From: Oscillospiraceae bacterium
GTDB lineage: Bacteria; Bacillota; Clostridia; Oscillospirales; JAKOTC01
Assembly: GCA_035353335.1 (NCBI GenBank)
Contig: DAOPZJ010000010.1
Coordinates: forward strand, 1-53,029
Direction: 5' to 3'
DNA length: 53,029 nucleotides
Part shown: positions 40,399 to 49,812 of the stretch, in pieces
Position numbering within the stretch: the stretch's first letter is position 1
How the letters are laid out: each line of letters begins with the position of its first letter
The notes under the pieces: model-generated
Databases searched by the model: none
What the model saw: the letters and a program-made list of their open reading frames with translations, nothing else
What the model was told of the DNA's origin: nothing
Made by a program: the position numbers and the translations under genes

Positions 40399-40431
40399 GG
40401 CTTCCGGTGAATCAACATCGGAGGCCTTTTT
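40399..40431 (+). terminator. Attenuator hairpin 2 of the ilv-leu leader
   Basis: GGCTTCCGGTG (40399-40409) pairs over 11 bp (two G-U) with CATCGGAGGCC (40416-40426) around AATCAA, followed by five T. It sits 18 bases after leader peptide 2 and 21 bases before ilvB. With no promoter after it, read-through must control the operon. Confidence 0.85.
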
Positions 40432-40451
40432 CAATAAAGCAGAAGGAGTGA

Positions 40452-42125
40452 ATGAAGATAATGGAGATGAAAGGCGCAAGAATCGTTATTGAAACCTTGA
40501 TTGAGCAAGGCGTCGATACCATATTCGGTTATCCGGGCGGTACGGTTGTCAATCTCTATGAGGAGCTTTATCACTGCGGCGATCGTATTCGTCATGTGCT
40601 CACAAGTCACGAACAGGGAGCTGCACACGCGGCGGACGGTTATGCGCGCGTAACAGGCAAAGTCGGAGTTGTGCTTGCGACTTCGGGCCCCGGGGCGACC
40701 AATCTCGTTACCGGTATTGCAAACGCCTATCTGGATTCGTCGCCGATCGTAGCGATCACCGGCAAAGTGGCGCTTGCGATGATCGGGCAGGACAGCTTTC
40801 AGGATGTGGATATCGCCGGAATGACCATGCCCATCACCAAGCACAACTTCCTCGTAGAGCACATCGAAGACCTTGCCGACAACATTCGCGAAGCGTTTGT
40901 CATCGCTAAGTCGGGCCGTCCGGGACCGGTGCTTGTGGACGTTCCGAAGGACATCCAACTCGCCAAATACGATTTTGAACCTCAAAGTCCGGTTTCGGTC
41001 TTGCCCAATAAATTGCCTTATGAAAAAGAATTGATGCAAGCGGCGGTATTGATTGAGACCGCGAAGCGCCCCTGCATCTACATGGGCGGCGGCGTGGTGA
41101 TCTCGGGCGCGTCAAAAGAGCTGACGGAATTTGCCGGACGCATCGACGCGCCGATCGCCTCCAGCATGATGGGACTCTCGGCACTCTCCCGCAGCAATCC
41201 GCGCTTTTTAGGCATGATCGGCATGCACGGCAATTACGCTGCGACCAAAGCCATCGCCGAAGCGGACCTGATTATCGCAATCGGCACCAGGTTTAGCGAT
41301 CGGACGACTGGAAACAAAGAGAAGTTTGCGAAGAAGGCAAAAATTCTGCATTTCGATATCGATCCCGCCGAGATCGGTAAAAACATCCGGATCACCGCCA
41401 GCGTGACCGGTGATATCAAAGATATTTTAACCGCTTTACTCACGCGGCTGGCTCCATTTGAACATCCTGACTGGCGAAAACTTGTACAAAAGTTCAAAGA
41501 TGATGAAAAGCGACTATGTAAATATCCGGTAGACCGACTGCACCCCTACGCGGTGATTTCGAAACTGCAGGCCTTAGCCGATGACGATACGGCGATTGTG
41601 ACCGATGTCGGACAGCATCAGATGTGGACGGCACAGCGATACGAATTCGCCAAACCCCGCAATTTTGTCACCTCGGGCGGACTCGGCGCAATGGGTTTCG
41701 GAATGGGCGCTTCTATCGGAGCTTGTTTCGGGAAAAATAAAAAGAAAACGGTTTTAATCACCGGAGACGGCAGTTTCCACATGAACCTCAACGAACTCGC
41801 CACCGCAGTCACGCACAACCTACCGATTGTCATCGTGATTATGAATAACGGTGTTTTGGGAATGGTCAGGCAGTGGCAGACATTTTTTTACGACGGTCAT
41901 TATTCAGAGACCACCCTTGAGCGCAAAACCGATTTTGTGAAATTGGCCGAAGCGTTCGGCGCAAAGGGAATGCGGATATCCCGTTTGGATGAGATGGATT
42001 CGGTGCTTGTAGAAGCTTATTCATTTGACAGTCCGGTCGTCGTGGACTGCATGATCGACATGGACGAGATGGTTTTCCCGATGATACCGCCCGGTGGTTC
42101 GGTCGATAACATCATCTTGAATTAA
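40452..42125 (+). CDS. ilvB: Acetolactate synthase large subunit
   Basis: 557 aa. Makes 2-acetolactate (or 2-aceto-2-hydroxybutyrate) from pyruvate, with TPP and FAD. The catalytic Glu54 is in TSHEQGAAHAADGYAR, and the TPP motif runs from GDG (438-440) to NN (465-466). The start is ambiguous between 40452, very near GGAG, and 40461, 12 bases from it. First structural gene of ilvBHCD-leuA-cimA-leuCDB, 20 bases after the second attenuator. Confidence 0.97.
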   Translation: MKIMEMKGARIVIETLIEQGVDTIFGYPGGTVVNLYEELYHCGDRIRHVLTSHEQGAAHAADGYARVTGKVGVVLATSGPGATNLVTGIANAYLDSSPIVAITGKVALAMIGQDSFQDVDIAGMTMPITKHNFLVEHIEDLADNIREAFVIAKSGRPGPVLVDVPKDIQLAKYDFEPQSPVSVLPNKLPYEKELMQAAVLIETAKRPCIYMGGGVVISGASKELTEFAGRIDAPIASSMMGLSALSRSNPRFLGMIGMHGNYAATKAIAEADLIIAIGTRFSDRTTGNKEKFAKKAKILHFDIDPAEIGKNIRITASVTGDIKDILTALLTRLAPFEHPDWRKLVQKFKDDEKRLCKYPVDRLHPYAVISKLQALADDDTAIVTDVGQHQMWTAQRYEFAKPRNFVTSGGLGAMGFGMGASIGACFGKNKKKTVLITGDGSFHMNLNELATAVTHNLPIVIVIMNNGVLGMVRQWQTFFYDGHYSETTLERKTDFVKLAEAFGAKGMRISRLDEMDSVLVEAYSFDSPVVVDCMIDMDEMVFPMIPPGGSVDNIILN

Positions 42126-42140
42126 GAAAGGGATAAGAGT

Positions 42141-42647
42141 ATGAAATCGGAAAAGTTCGTGATCGGTGTTTTGGTGTCAAACCATTTCGGCGTTTTGACG
42201 CGAGTGGCAGGCTTGTTTGCGCGGCGCGGTTTTAACATCGATTCGCTGACCGTCGGCGAGACCGAAGATCCCGCCGTCTCCCGCATGACCATCGCTGTCA
42301 CGGGCGACGATTATGTTCAGGATCAAATGGTCAAACAGCTCGAAAAACTGCACGATGTCAAAAAGATCGCGGTGATGGAGCCGGAAGAGACAGTCACCAG
42401 AGAGTTGGTACTTTTAAAAGTCAAATCGGACGAAACCAACAGAGCGGCCATCATCGAAGCAGCCAATGTCTATCGCGCAAAAGTCATTGATCTCTCGCCA
42501 GAATCGATTAGCATTGAGATTACGGGAGAGCAGACAAAACTGGACGGTTTTATCAAATACATGCGTCAGTACGGAGTCTTGGAACTCTGCCGCACCGGCG
42601 TCACAGCACTCGGACGCGGCGAGGTAACCCTGACAATCAGCAAATAA
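42141..42647 (+). CDS. ilvH: Acetolactate synthase small (regulatory) subunit
   Basis: 168 aa, two ACT-type halves. The N-terminal ACT has VLVSNHFGVLTRVAGLFARR and RGFNIDSLTVGETEDP, the valine-binding signature; the C-terminal half has LVLLKVKSDETNR. It confers valine feedback and activates IlvB. It starts 15 bases after ilvB. Also called ilvN in other species. Confidence 0.96.
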   Translation: MKSEKFVIGVLVSNHFGVLTRVAGLFARRGFNIDSLTVGETEDPAVSRMTIAVTGDDYVQDQMVKQLEKLHDVKKIAVMEPEETVTRELVLLKVKSDETNRAAIIEAANVYRAKVIDLSPESISIEITGEQTKLDGFIKYMRQYGVLELCRTGVTALGRGEVTLTISK

Positions 42648-42677
42648 TTCAATTAAAACATAAAGGAGAAATGAAAC

Positions 42678-43673
42678 ATGGCAACGATCTATTACGAAAA
42701 AGACTGCAATTTAAAAGCACTCGACAGAAAGATCGTAGCGGTTATCGGCTACGGCAGCCAAGGGCACGCCCATGCACTCAATCTGCGCGACAGCGGCGTC
42801 AAAGTCGTCGTCGGCCTTTATGAAGGCGCACCCTCCGCACAGCGCGCCCGCGAAGCCGGACTCGAAGTTAAACTGACTGCCGACGCGGTCAAAGCTGCCG
42901 ACATTATCATGATTCTCGTCAACGACGAAAAACAGGCTGCGCTTTATAAAAATGATATCGAACCCAACCTGACGGCGGGCAAGACCTTAGCTTTTGCTCA
43001 CGGTTTCAACATCCACTACGGCCAGATCGTGCCGCCCAAGGGCGTCGACGTCATCATGGTCGCGCCTAAAGGCCCCGGCCATACCGTCCGCAGCCAGTAT
43101 GTCGAGGGAAAAGGCGTGCCCGATCTCGTTGCTGTTTATCAGGACGTAAGCGGAAAAGCGCTTGAGACCGCGCTGGCTTACGCGCAAGGCATCGGCGGCG
43201 CAAGAGCCGGTATTTTGCAGACAACTTTCAAAGAAGAGACCGAGACCGATCTGTTCGGCGAACAAGCGGTGTTGTGCGGCGGCGTTTCTGCCCTGATGAA
43301 AGCGGGTTTCGAGACCTTGGTTGCAGCCGGATACCAACCCGAGAGCGCCTATTTCGAATGCGTACACGAGATGAAGCTGATTATCGATCTGGTTGTCTCA
43401 GGCGGTCTTTCGTTCATGCGTTACTCGATCAGCGACACCGCCGAATATGGCGATTACAGCGTCGGAAAGCGCATCATCACCGATGAGACAAAGAAAGAGA
43501 TGAAAAAAGTACTCACCGAAATTCAAGATGGCACCTTTGCGCGCAACTGGATTTTGGAGAATCAAGCCGGAAGACCGTCTTTTAACGCCCTGCGTCGCAT
43601 GGAGAGCGAGCATCAAGTCGAGAGCGTCGGCAAAGAACTCCGCCAAAAGATGTCTTGGCAAGCTAAAAAATAA
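42678..43673 (+). CDS. ilvC: Ketol-acid reductoisomerase (class I)
   Basis: 331 aa, the short class I form. The Rossmann loop GYGSQGHAHALNLRDSG is followed by a second-strand loop suited to NADPH. Catalytic-domain motifs are FAHGFNIHYGQI, KGPGHTVRSQY, and the Glu/Asp set in TDLFGEQAVLCGG and ESAYFECVHEMKLIIDL. Converts acetolactate to dihydroxyisovalerate. AAAGGAG precedes the start. Confidence 0.98.
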   Translation: MATIYYEKDCNLKALDRKIVAVIGYGSQGHAHALNLRDSGVKVVVGLYEGAPSAQRAREAGLEVKLTADAVKAADIIMILVNDEKQAALYKNDIEPNLTAGKTLAFAHGFNIHYGQIVPPKGVDVIMVAPKGPGHTVRSQYVEGKGVPDLVAVYQDVSGKALETALAYAQGIGGARAGILQTTFKEETETDLFGEQAVLCGGVSALMKAGFETLVAAGYQPESAYFECVHEMKLIIDLVVSGGLSFMRYSISDTAEYGDYSVGKRIITDETKKEMKKVLTEIQDGTFARNWILENQAGRPSFNALRRMESEHQVESVGKELRQKMSWQAKK

Positions 43674-43745
43674 TTTTTTAGCAATAAAAATAGATTTAGT
43701 GATTATAAAAAACAGATTTTACCCTTTCTTTGAAAGGAAATTATC

Positions 43746-45389
43746 ATGAGAAGTGATTGTATTAAAACCGGCGTGGAACGCGCACCCCACCGCAGTTTGT
43801 TCAAGGCAATGGGCTATACTGACAATCAAATTAAAAAGCCGCTGATCGGCATCGTCAATTCATTCAACGAGATCATCCCCGGGCATATCCACCTCAACCA
43901 GATCGCCCGTGCGGTCAAAGACGGCGTTTTGGCGGCGGGCGGAACGCCGATGGAGTTCAACGTGATCGGCGTCTGCGATGGCCTTGCGATGGGTCATACG
44001 GGTATGAAATATTCGCTTGCTTCGCGTGAACTGATTGCGGACAGCGTCGAGTGCATGGCGATGGCGCACGGTTTTGACGGACTGGTTTTCGTCCCGAACT
44101 GTGACAAAATTGTCCCCGGCATGCTGATGGCGGCGGCGCGGCTGAATCTGCCCTCGATCTTTGTCTCGGGCGGCCCGATGTTGTCGCTGGACGGCAAAGA
44201 TTTAAATAGTGTCTTTGAAGCGGTCGGTGCGTATAAAGCGGGTCTGACCAACGACGAAAACCTGCATGACCTCGAAGAAAGCGCCTGTCCCGGCTGCGGT
44301 TCCTGTTCGGGCATGTTCACGGCCAACTCGATGAACTGCCTCACCGAAGCGCTCGGAATGGGATTGCCCGGCAACGGCACGATTCCGGCGGTTTTTGCTG
44401 CGCGCATCCGGCTCGCAAAAACAGCGGGCGAACAAATCATGGAGCTGGCAGCAAAACAGACAACAGCACGCCAAATCATGACCGAAAAAGCGTTTCAAAA
44501 TGCGCTCACCGTCGATATGGCGCTCGGCTGCTCGACCAACTCGGTGCTGCACCTGACCGCCATCGCGCACGAAGCCGGTGTGAAAATCGACCTGCGTAAA
44601 ATCAACGCCGTAAGCGAAAAGACCCCGAACCTGTGCCGCCTTGCTCCTGCAGGCCCGCACCATATGCAGGATTTGAATGCGGCGGGCGGTGTCCACGCCA
44701 TCATGGCGGAACTGGCCTCTGCAGGATTCATCGATACATCACTTCCGACCGTAACCGGCAAAACGGTAGGTGAAAACCTCGCCGGGAAACGAGCCGACGG
44801 AACCGTTATCAAGAGCATTAAAGAACCGTATTCTCAAAGCGGCGGTCTTGCGATTCTGTTCGGATCGCTTGCACCGAACGGCGGAGTGGTCAAACGCAGC
44901 GCGGTTGCTCCGGAAATGTTATGTCATAAAGGCCCCGCGCGGGTTTTTGACTGCGAAGACGAGGCCATCGCGGCGATATACGGTGGGAAAATCAAACCCG
45001 GTGATGTGGTTGTCATCCGATACGAAGGGCCTTCCGGCGGTCCCGGCATGCGTGAAATGCTCTCGCCAACCTCCGCCATCGTCGGTATGGGGCTCGATAA
45101 GACCGTCGCACTGATCACCGACGGGCGCTTTTCAGGCGCAACACGCGGCGCGGCCATCGGGCATGTGTCTCCGGAAGCCGCAGCGGGCGGGCCTATTGCC
45201 TATGTACGAGAAAATGATATAATCAATATCGACATTCCGCGACATACCTTATCTTTTGAAGTCTCGGAGGTCGAACTGGAAACGCGCAAAAAGAACATGC
45301 AGCTCAAACTATCCGCCGAACTGAACGGCTATCTCAAGCGTTATGCGCGCATGGTGGCTTCAGCGGACAAAGGCGCGGTGATCGAATGA
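43746..45389 (+). CDS. ilvD: Dihydroxy-acid dehydratase
   Basis: 547 aa. Fe-S cluster ligands lie in VFVPNCDKIVPGM and ACPGCGSCSGMFTANSMN; the C-terminal GRFSGATRGAAIGHVSPEAA carries the active-site Ser. It dehydrates the dihydroxy acids to 2-oxo acids for valine and isoleucine. It starts 72 bases after ilvC, with GAAAGGAAA upstream; the gap has no terminator. Confidence 0.98.
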   Translation: MRSDCIKTGVERAPHRSLFKAMGYTDNQIKKPLIGIVNSFNEIIPGHIHLNQIARAVKDGVLAAGGTPMEFNVIGVCDGLAMGHTGMKYSLASRELIADSVECMAMAHGFDGLVFVPNCDKIVPGMLMAAARLNLPSIFVSGGPMLSLDGKDLNSVFEAVGAYKAGLTNDENLHDLEESACPGCGSCSGMFTANSMNCLTEALGMGLPGNGTIPAVFAARIRLAKTAGEQIMELAAKQTTARQIMTEKAFQNALTVDMALGCSTNSVLHLTAIAHEAGVKIDLRKINAVSEKTPNLCRLAPAGPHHMQDLNAAGGVHAIMAELASAGFIDTSLPTVTGKTVGENLAGKRADGTVIKSIKEPYSQSGGLAILFGSLAPNGGVVKRSAVAPEMLCHKGPARVFDCEDEAIAAIYGGKIKPGDVVVIRYEGPSGGPGMREMLSPTSAIVGMGLDKTVALITDGRFSGATRGAAIGHVSPEAAAGGPIAYVRENDIINIDIPRHTLSFEVSEVELETRKKNMQLKLSAELNGYLKRYARMVASADKGAVIE

Positions 45390-45453
45390 AAGAATCGGAA
45401 ACTATACCTGTAATTAATATAAATCGAAATATAATAAAAAGGAGGGCCATGTC

Positions 45454-46962
45454 ATGAGAAAAATTATGATTTTCGACACCACGCTGCGTGACGGCGAACA
45501 GTCGCCCGGCTGCAGCATGAATCTCGAAGAAAAATTGGAGGTGGCCCGCCAGCTAGAGCGACTGAAAGTCGATATCATCGAAGCGGGATTTGCAATCTCC
45601 TCACCCGGCGATTTCGAGTCGGTAAAACGCATCAGCGAAACGGTTAAAGACTGTCAAATTGCCTCACTCTCCCGTGCATTGACAAAGGATATCGATGCGG
45701 CTTGGGGCGCGGTCAAAGGCGCTGTCTCGCCGATGATTCATACGTTTATTTCCACCTCACCGGTGCACATGCAATATAAATTGCGTATGGAGCCGGAAAA
45801 AGTACTCGAACAAGCCGTCGCAACGGTCAAGTACGCCAAAAAGCATTGCGGCGAAGTCGAATTTTCGGCGGAGGATGCCATGCGCAGCGAACCGGCCTTT
45901 TTAGCTAAAGTAGTTTCTGCAGTGGCAGCGGCAGGTGCAACGGTAGTCAACATTCCCGACACAGTCGGTTTTACGACTCCCGAAGAAATGGCCGCGATGA
46001 TCCGCTATCTGTTCGAAAATGCCATGGGTATTGAAAAAGTGCGCTTTTCGACCCACTGCCACAACGATCTCGGAATGGCGGTTGCCAATTCGCTGGCTGC
46101 GGTCGGCGCAGGTGCGTCGCAGATTGAATGCACGGTCAACGGACTCGGCGAGCGCGCGGGCAACACGGCGCTCGAGGAAGTAGTCATGGCGCTGCACACC
46201 AGAGGTCAGACCATGGACTGCGAATGCCGCATCGATACAACCCAAATTTACCGTACCAGCCGTTTGGTTTATAACATCATCGGACAGACCGCCCCAATCA
46301 ATAAGGCGATTGTCGGCGCGAACGCGTTTGCGCATGAATCCGGTATCCACCAACATGGTGTGATGGCCGAGCGCACAACCTACGAGATCATGACGCCCGA
46401 ATCCATCGGTTTGCCCAAAAACAAAATGATACTCGGCAAACACTCGGGCAAGCATGCGCTCGAAGACCGCCTTTCCGAACTGGGTTATCGGTTCAGCAAA
46501 GAAGAGCTTGAGGGTTATTTCGAGACATTCAAAGAACTCTGCGACAAGAAAAAGGAAATCACCGATCTCGACCTCGAAGCGATTGTGACAAACGGACTGT
46601 CACAGCATGCAGGAGCATATCAGCTCGAACGCTACGATGTTCACTCTTGCAACTATGCCACTGCAAACTGCGTCGTACGACTGCTTTACAATGGTCAGAG
46701 CATCGAGGAAGTCGCACTTGGAAACGGCCCGATCGACGCCGCTTACAACGCCATCAACAAAATCGTCAAGCGCGACGATTATTCACTGGTCAACTACGAG
46801 ATTCACTCGGTAACCGATGGCCGCGACGCACTCGGTGAAGTTGTGGTAAAATTAAAATACGGCGACAGAACCGTGACAGGCAGGGGACTTTCGACCGATA
46901 TTCTTGAGTCGAGTTTGCTCGCCTATGTCAACGGGGTTAACAAAATTTTAGACTTGGGGTGA
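45454..46962 (+). CDS. leuA: 2-Isopropylmalate synthase
   Basis: 502 aa. The DRE-TIM barrel has FDTTLRDGEQSPGCSM at the N-terminus, the metal-binding THCHNDLGMAVANS segment and GLGERAGNTALEEVVM. The C-terminal LeuA allosteric domain (from about 390) has the GNGPIDAAYNAI type motif. Condenses acetyl-CoA with 2-oxoisovalerate, the first step to leucine. GGAGGG is upstream; a nearer ATG in another frame is closed by TGA at once. Confidence 0.97.
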   Translation: MRKIMIFDTTLRDGEQSPGCSMNLEEKLEVARQLERLKVDIIEAGFAISSPGDFESVKRISETVKDCQIASLSRALTKDIDAAWGAVKGAVSPMIHTFISTSPVHMQYKLRMEPEKVLEQAVATVKYAKKHCGEVEFSAEDAMRSEPAFLAKVVSAVAAAGATVVNIPDTVGFTTPEEMAAMIRYLFENAMGIEKVRFSTHCHNDLGMAVANSLAAVGAGASQIECTVNGLGERAGNTALEEVVMALHTRGQTMDCECRIDTTQIYRTSRLVYNIIGQTAPINKAIVGANAFAHESGIHQHGVMAERTTYEIMTPESIGLPKNKMILGKHSGKHALEDRLSELGYRFSKEELEGYFETFKELCDKKKEITDLDLEAIVTNGLSQHAGAYQLERYDVHSCNYATANCVVRLLYNGQSIEEVALGNGPIDAAYNAINKIVKRDDYSLVNYEIHSVTDGRDALGEVVVKLKYGDRTVTGRGLSTDILESSLLAYVNGVNKILDLG

Positions 46963-46969
46963 AAAATAA

Positions 46970-48532
46970 GTGAGAAACGTTGAAATTTTCGATTCAACGC
47001 TGCGCGACGGCGCACAGGGCGAGGGTATCTCGTTTTCGGTGCAGGACAAATTGAACATCGTCAAAGCGCTCGACGATTTCGGCGTTGATTACATCGAGGC
47101 GGGCAATCCGTTTTCGAATCCCAAGGACACGGCGTTTTTCGAGCAGGTACGAGGCTTGCGGCTAAAAAACGCCAAGCTCTGTGCATTCGGCAGCACTTGC
47201 CGTAAAGGTGTGGGCCCCTGTGACGACGAAAACGTGGCGGCTCTACTTAAAGCCGATACCGAGACGGTGACCGTTTTCGGCAAGGCATGGGATCTACATG
47301 TAACCGAAATATTACGTGTGACATTGGATGAAAACTTTGACATCGTCGAAAGCACCGTTCGTTTTTTAAAACAAAACAATCGCGAGGTCATCTTTGACGC
47401 CGAGCACTTTTTTGATGGATACGCCGCAAACCCCGATTACGCGCTCGAGGTGTTGAAAGCCGCAAAGCGCGGCGGTGCGGACTTGTTGTGCCTGTGTGAC
47501 ACCAACGGCGGTACCGCTCCGCTCGCTCTCTATGACGTCGTAAAACGCGTCTGCGGGGCTTTTGCAGACATGCACGTCGCAATACATTGTCACAACGATT
47601 CGGGCTGTGCGGTCGCAAATTCGCTGCTTGCGGTCGAAGCGGGGGCAATGCAAGTGCAGGGAACTTTTATCGGTTTCGGCGAGCGGTGCGGCAACGCCGA
47701 TCTCTCCGCCGTAATTGCAAACCTGAAATTAAAACGCGGCTATGAAATGCCGAATATAAAAATCGAATCACTCAGCGAAACCGCCATCCGAATCGCCGAA
47801 ATCGCCAATCTCAACATTCCGGGCGATAAGCCGTTTATCGGAAAAAGCGCGTTTGCGCACAAGGGCGGCATGCACATCGACGGCGTCAGCAAGCTCTCGA
47901 TATCATTTGAACACATCGATCCGGCGCTTGTCGGCAACCGGCGGCGGTTTTTGACCTCCGAGGTCTCGGGGCGCACGACGGTACTCGAAAAAGCCGCGAG
48001 ACTCGCGCCCGAGCTCAAAAAGGACTCACCCGAGACCGCGCAGATCGTTGAAAAGCTCAAAGAACTTGAAAGCAACGGCTACCAATTCGAGGCCGCCGAT
48101 GCAAGTTTCGAACTATTGATTTTAAAACTATTGGGGCGTTATCAGCCATATTTTTCGCTGATTCAATATAAGACTACGGGCGACTATCCGGTTTCGGAAG
48201 GTGCGACTTCAGCATATGCGATGATCCAGATTCGAGTGGACGGCAAGACCGAGACCGCCGCTTCTACCGGAAACGGCCCGGTCAACGCGCTCGACCTTGC
48301 TCTGCGCAAAGCGCTTTCGGTGTTTTATCCGCAGCTTGCAAAAGTCCATTTGACCGACTATAAAGTGCGCGTACTCGGCGATCGGGACGCCACTGCGGCC
48401 AAGGTGCGCGTTTTAATCGAGTCCTCGGACGGCGAACAAGTCTGGACGACGGTCGGCGTCGCAACCGATATTATTGAAGCCAGCTGGATTGCACTGGTCG
48501 ATTCGCTCGAATATAAACTGATAAATGGTTAG
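46970..48532 (+). CDS. cimA: (R)-Citramalate synthase
   Basis: 520 aa, start GTG at 46970, 7 bases after leuA. The barrel begins FDSTLRDGAQGEGISFSVQD, with AIHCHNDSGCAVANSL for metal binding. The family-specific FLTSEVSGRTTVLEKA segment and a C-terminal regulatory domain (STGNGPVNALDLAL) distinguish it from LeuA. Condenses acetyl-CoA with pyruvate to give citramalate, a threonine-independent route to 2-oxobutyrate for isoleucine. The downstream leuCDB can process citramalate in the same way as isopropylmalate. Confidence 0.93.
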   Translation: MRNVEIFDSTLRDGAQGEGISFSVQDKLNIVKALDDFGVDYIEAGNPFSNPKDTAFFEQVRGLRLKNAKLCAFGSTCRKGVGPCDDENVAALLKADTETVTVFGKAWDLHVTEILRVTLDENFDIVESTVRFLKQNNREVIFDAEHFFDGYAANPDYALEVLKAAKRGGADLLCLCDTNGGTAPLALYDVVKRVCGAFADMHVAIHCHNDSGCAVANSLLAVEAGAMQVQGTFIGFGERCGNADLSAVIANLKLKRGYEMPNIKIESLSETAIRIAEIANLNIPGDKPFIGKSAFAHKGGMHIDGVSKLSISFEHIDPALVGNRRRFLTSEVSGRTTVLEKAARLAPELKKDSPETAQIVEKLKELESNGYQFEAADASFELLILKLLGRYQPYFSLIQYKTTGDYPVSEGATSAYAMIQIRVDGKTETAASTGNGPVNALDLALRKALSVFYPQLAKVHLTDYKVRVLGDRDATAAKVRVLIESSDGEQVWTTVGVATDIIEASWIALVDSLEYKLING

Positions 48533-48544
48533 GGGAGAACTATC

Positions 48545-49810
48545 ATGCCAATGACGCTCTCGCAAAAAATATTGGCCGTGCACTGCGGCATGGATAAGGT
48601 AGAGGCCGGGCAGTTGATTTTAGCCGATGTCGACCTTGTGCTCGGCAACGACATCACCGCGCCGGTCGCGATCAACGAATTTTCAAAGCTCAACAAAAAC
48701 TGCGTGTTTGATTGTGATAAAGTAGCGCTGGTCATGGATCATTTTGCGCCGAATAAAGATATTAAGGCAGCTGAACAGTGCAAATATGTGCGCGAATTCG
48801 CGAGTAATATGAACGTGAAAAACTTTTTCGATGTCGGCCAGATGGGCGTGGAACACGCGCTTCTGCCGGAAAAAGGCCTCGTCGTCGCGGGTGATCTCGT
48901 GGTCGGTGCCGATTCTCATACCTGCACCTACGGGGCGCTCGGCGCGTTTTCGACCGGCATCGGTTCGACCGATATGGCTTGCGCGATGGCGACCGGAAAG
49001 CTTTGGTTCAAGGTGCCGTCGGCAGTCAAATTTATCTTAAAAAACAGGCCCGCAAAATGGGTTTCGGGCAAAGATATCATTCTGCACATCATCGGCAAAA
49101 TCGGCGTGGACGGCGCATTGTATAAATCCATGGAGTTCACCGGCGACGGCATTTCGCATATCTCGGTCTTTGGACGGCTGACCATGGCGAACATGGCCAT
49201 CGAAGCCGGAGCCAAAAACGGCGTATTCGAAGCCGACGATAAAACGCTCTCCTACATCAAAGCACACAGCAGCCGCAAACCCGTCGTTTACAAGGCCGAT
49301 TCTGACGCCGAATATGATGCGGTTTATGAAATCGATCTCTCCAAACTGCGCCCGACCGTGGCGTTTCCGCATCTGCCGGAGAACACCCGAGCAATCGACG
49401 ACGTGGGCGATGTGAGGATCGATCAGGCTGTGATCGGCTCCTGCACCAACGGACAGTTGGAAGACCTTGCCGTTGCTTCTGAAATTTTAGAGGGCAAAAA
49501 GGTTGCGAAGGGCGTTCGCTGCATCGTGATTCCCGCCACCCAGCGCATTTACCTCGAGGCCATGGAGAAGGGCTATTTAAAAACGTTTATCGACGCGGGC
49601 TGTGCGGTCTCAACCCCGACCTGCGGACCGTGTTTGGGCGGTCATATGGGCATTCTGGCAAAGGGTGAGCGCGCCGTTTCGACCACCAACCGCAATTTCG
49701 TCGGACGCATGGGACATCCCGAGTCCGAGGTCTATCTCGCGAGTCCGGCGGTTGCCGCGGCAAGCGCGGTAATGGGCAAACTGGCTTCTCCCGAATTATT
49801 GGAGGGTTAA
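48545..49810 (+). CDS. leuC: 3-Isopropylmalate dehydratase large subunit
   Basis: 421 aa, the short archaeal/Clostridia-type form. The 4Fe-4S Cys ligands are in IGSCTNGQLEDL and in TPTCGPCLGGHMG. ADSHTCTYGALGAFSTGIGS is the aconitase-family motif. Works with LeuD; may also isomerise citramalate. It starts 12 bases after cimA with GGGGAG upstream. Confidence 0.97.
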   Translation: MPMTLSQKILAVHCGMDKVEAGQLILADVDLVLGNDITAPVAINEFSKLNKNCVFDCDKVALVMDHFAPNKDIKAAEQCKYVREFASNMNVKNFFDVGQMGVEHALLPEKGLVVAGDLVVGADSHTCTYGALGAFSTGIGSTDMACAMATGKLWFKVPSAVKFILKNRPAKWVSGKDIILHIIGKIGVDGALYKSMEFTGDGISHISVFGRLTMANMAIEAGAKNGVFEADDKTLSYIKAHSSRKPVVYKADSDAEYDAVYEIDLSKLRPTVAFPHLPENTRAIDDVGDVRIDQAVIGSCTNGQLEDLAVASEILEGKKVAKGVRCIVIPATQRIYLEAMEKGYLKTFIDAGCAVSTPTCGPCLGGHMGILAKGERAVSTTNRNFVGRMGHPESEVYLASPAVAAASAVMGKLASPELLEG

Positions 49811-49812
49811 AA

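Noticed and set aside
40033..40451. T-box before the ilv-leu operon
   Set aside because: No T-box core sequence; the region is filled by two leader ORFs and two hairpins instead.
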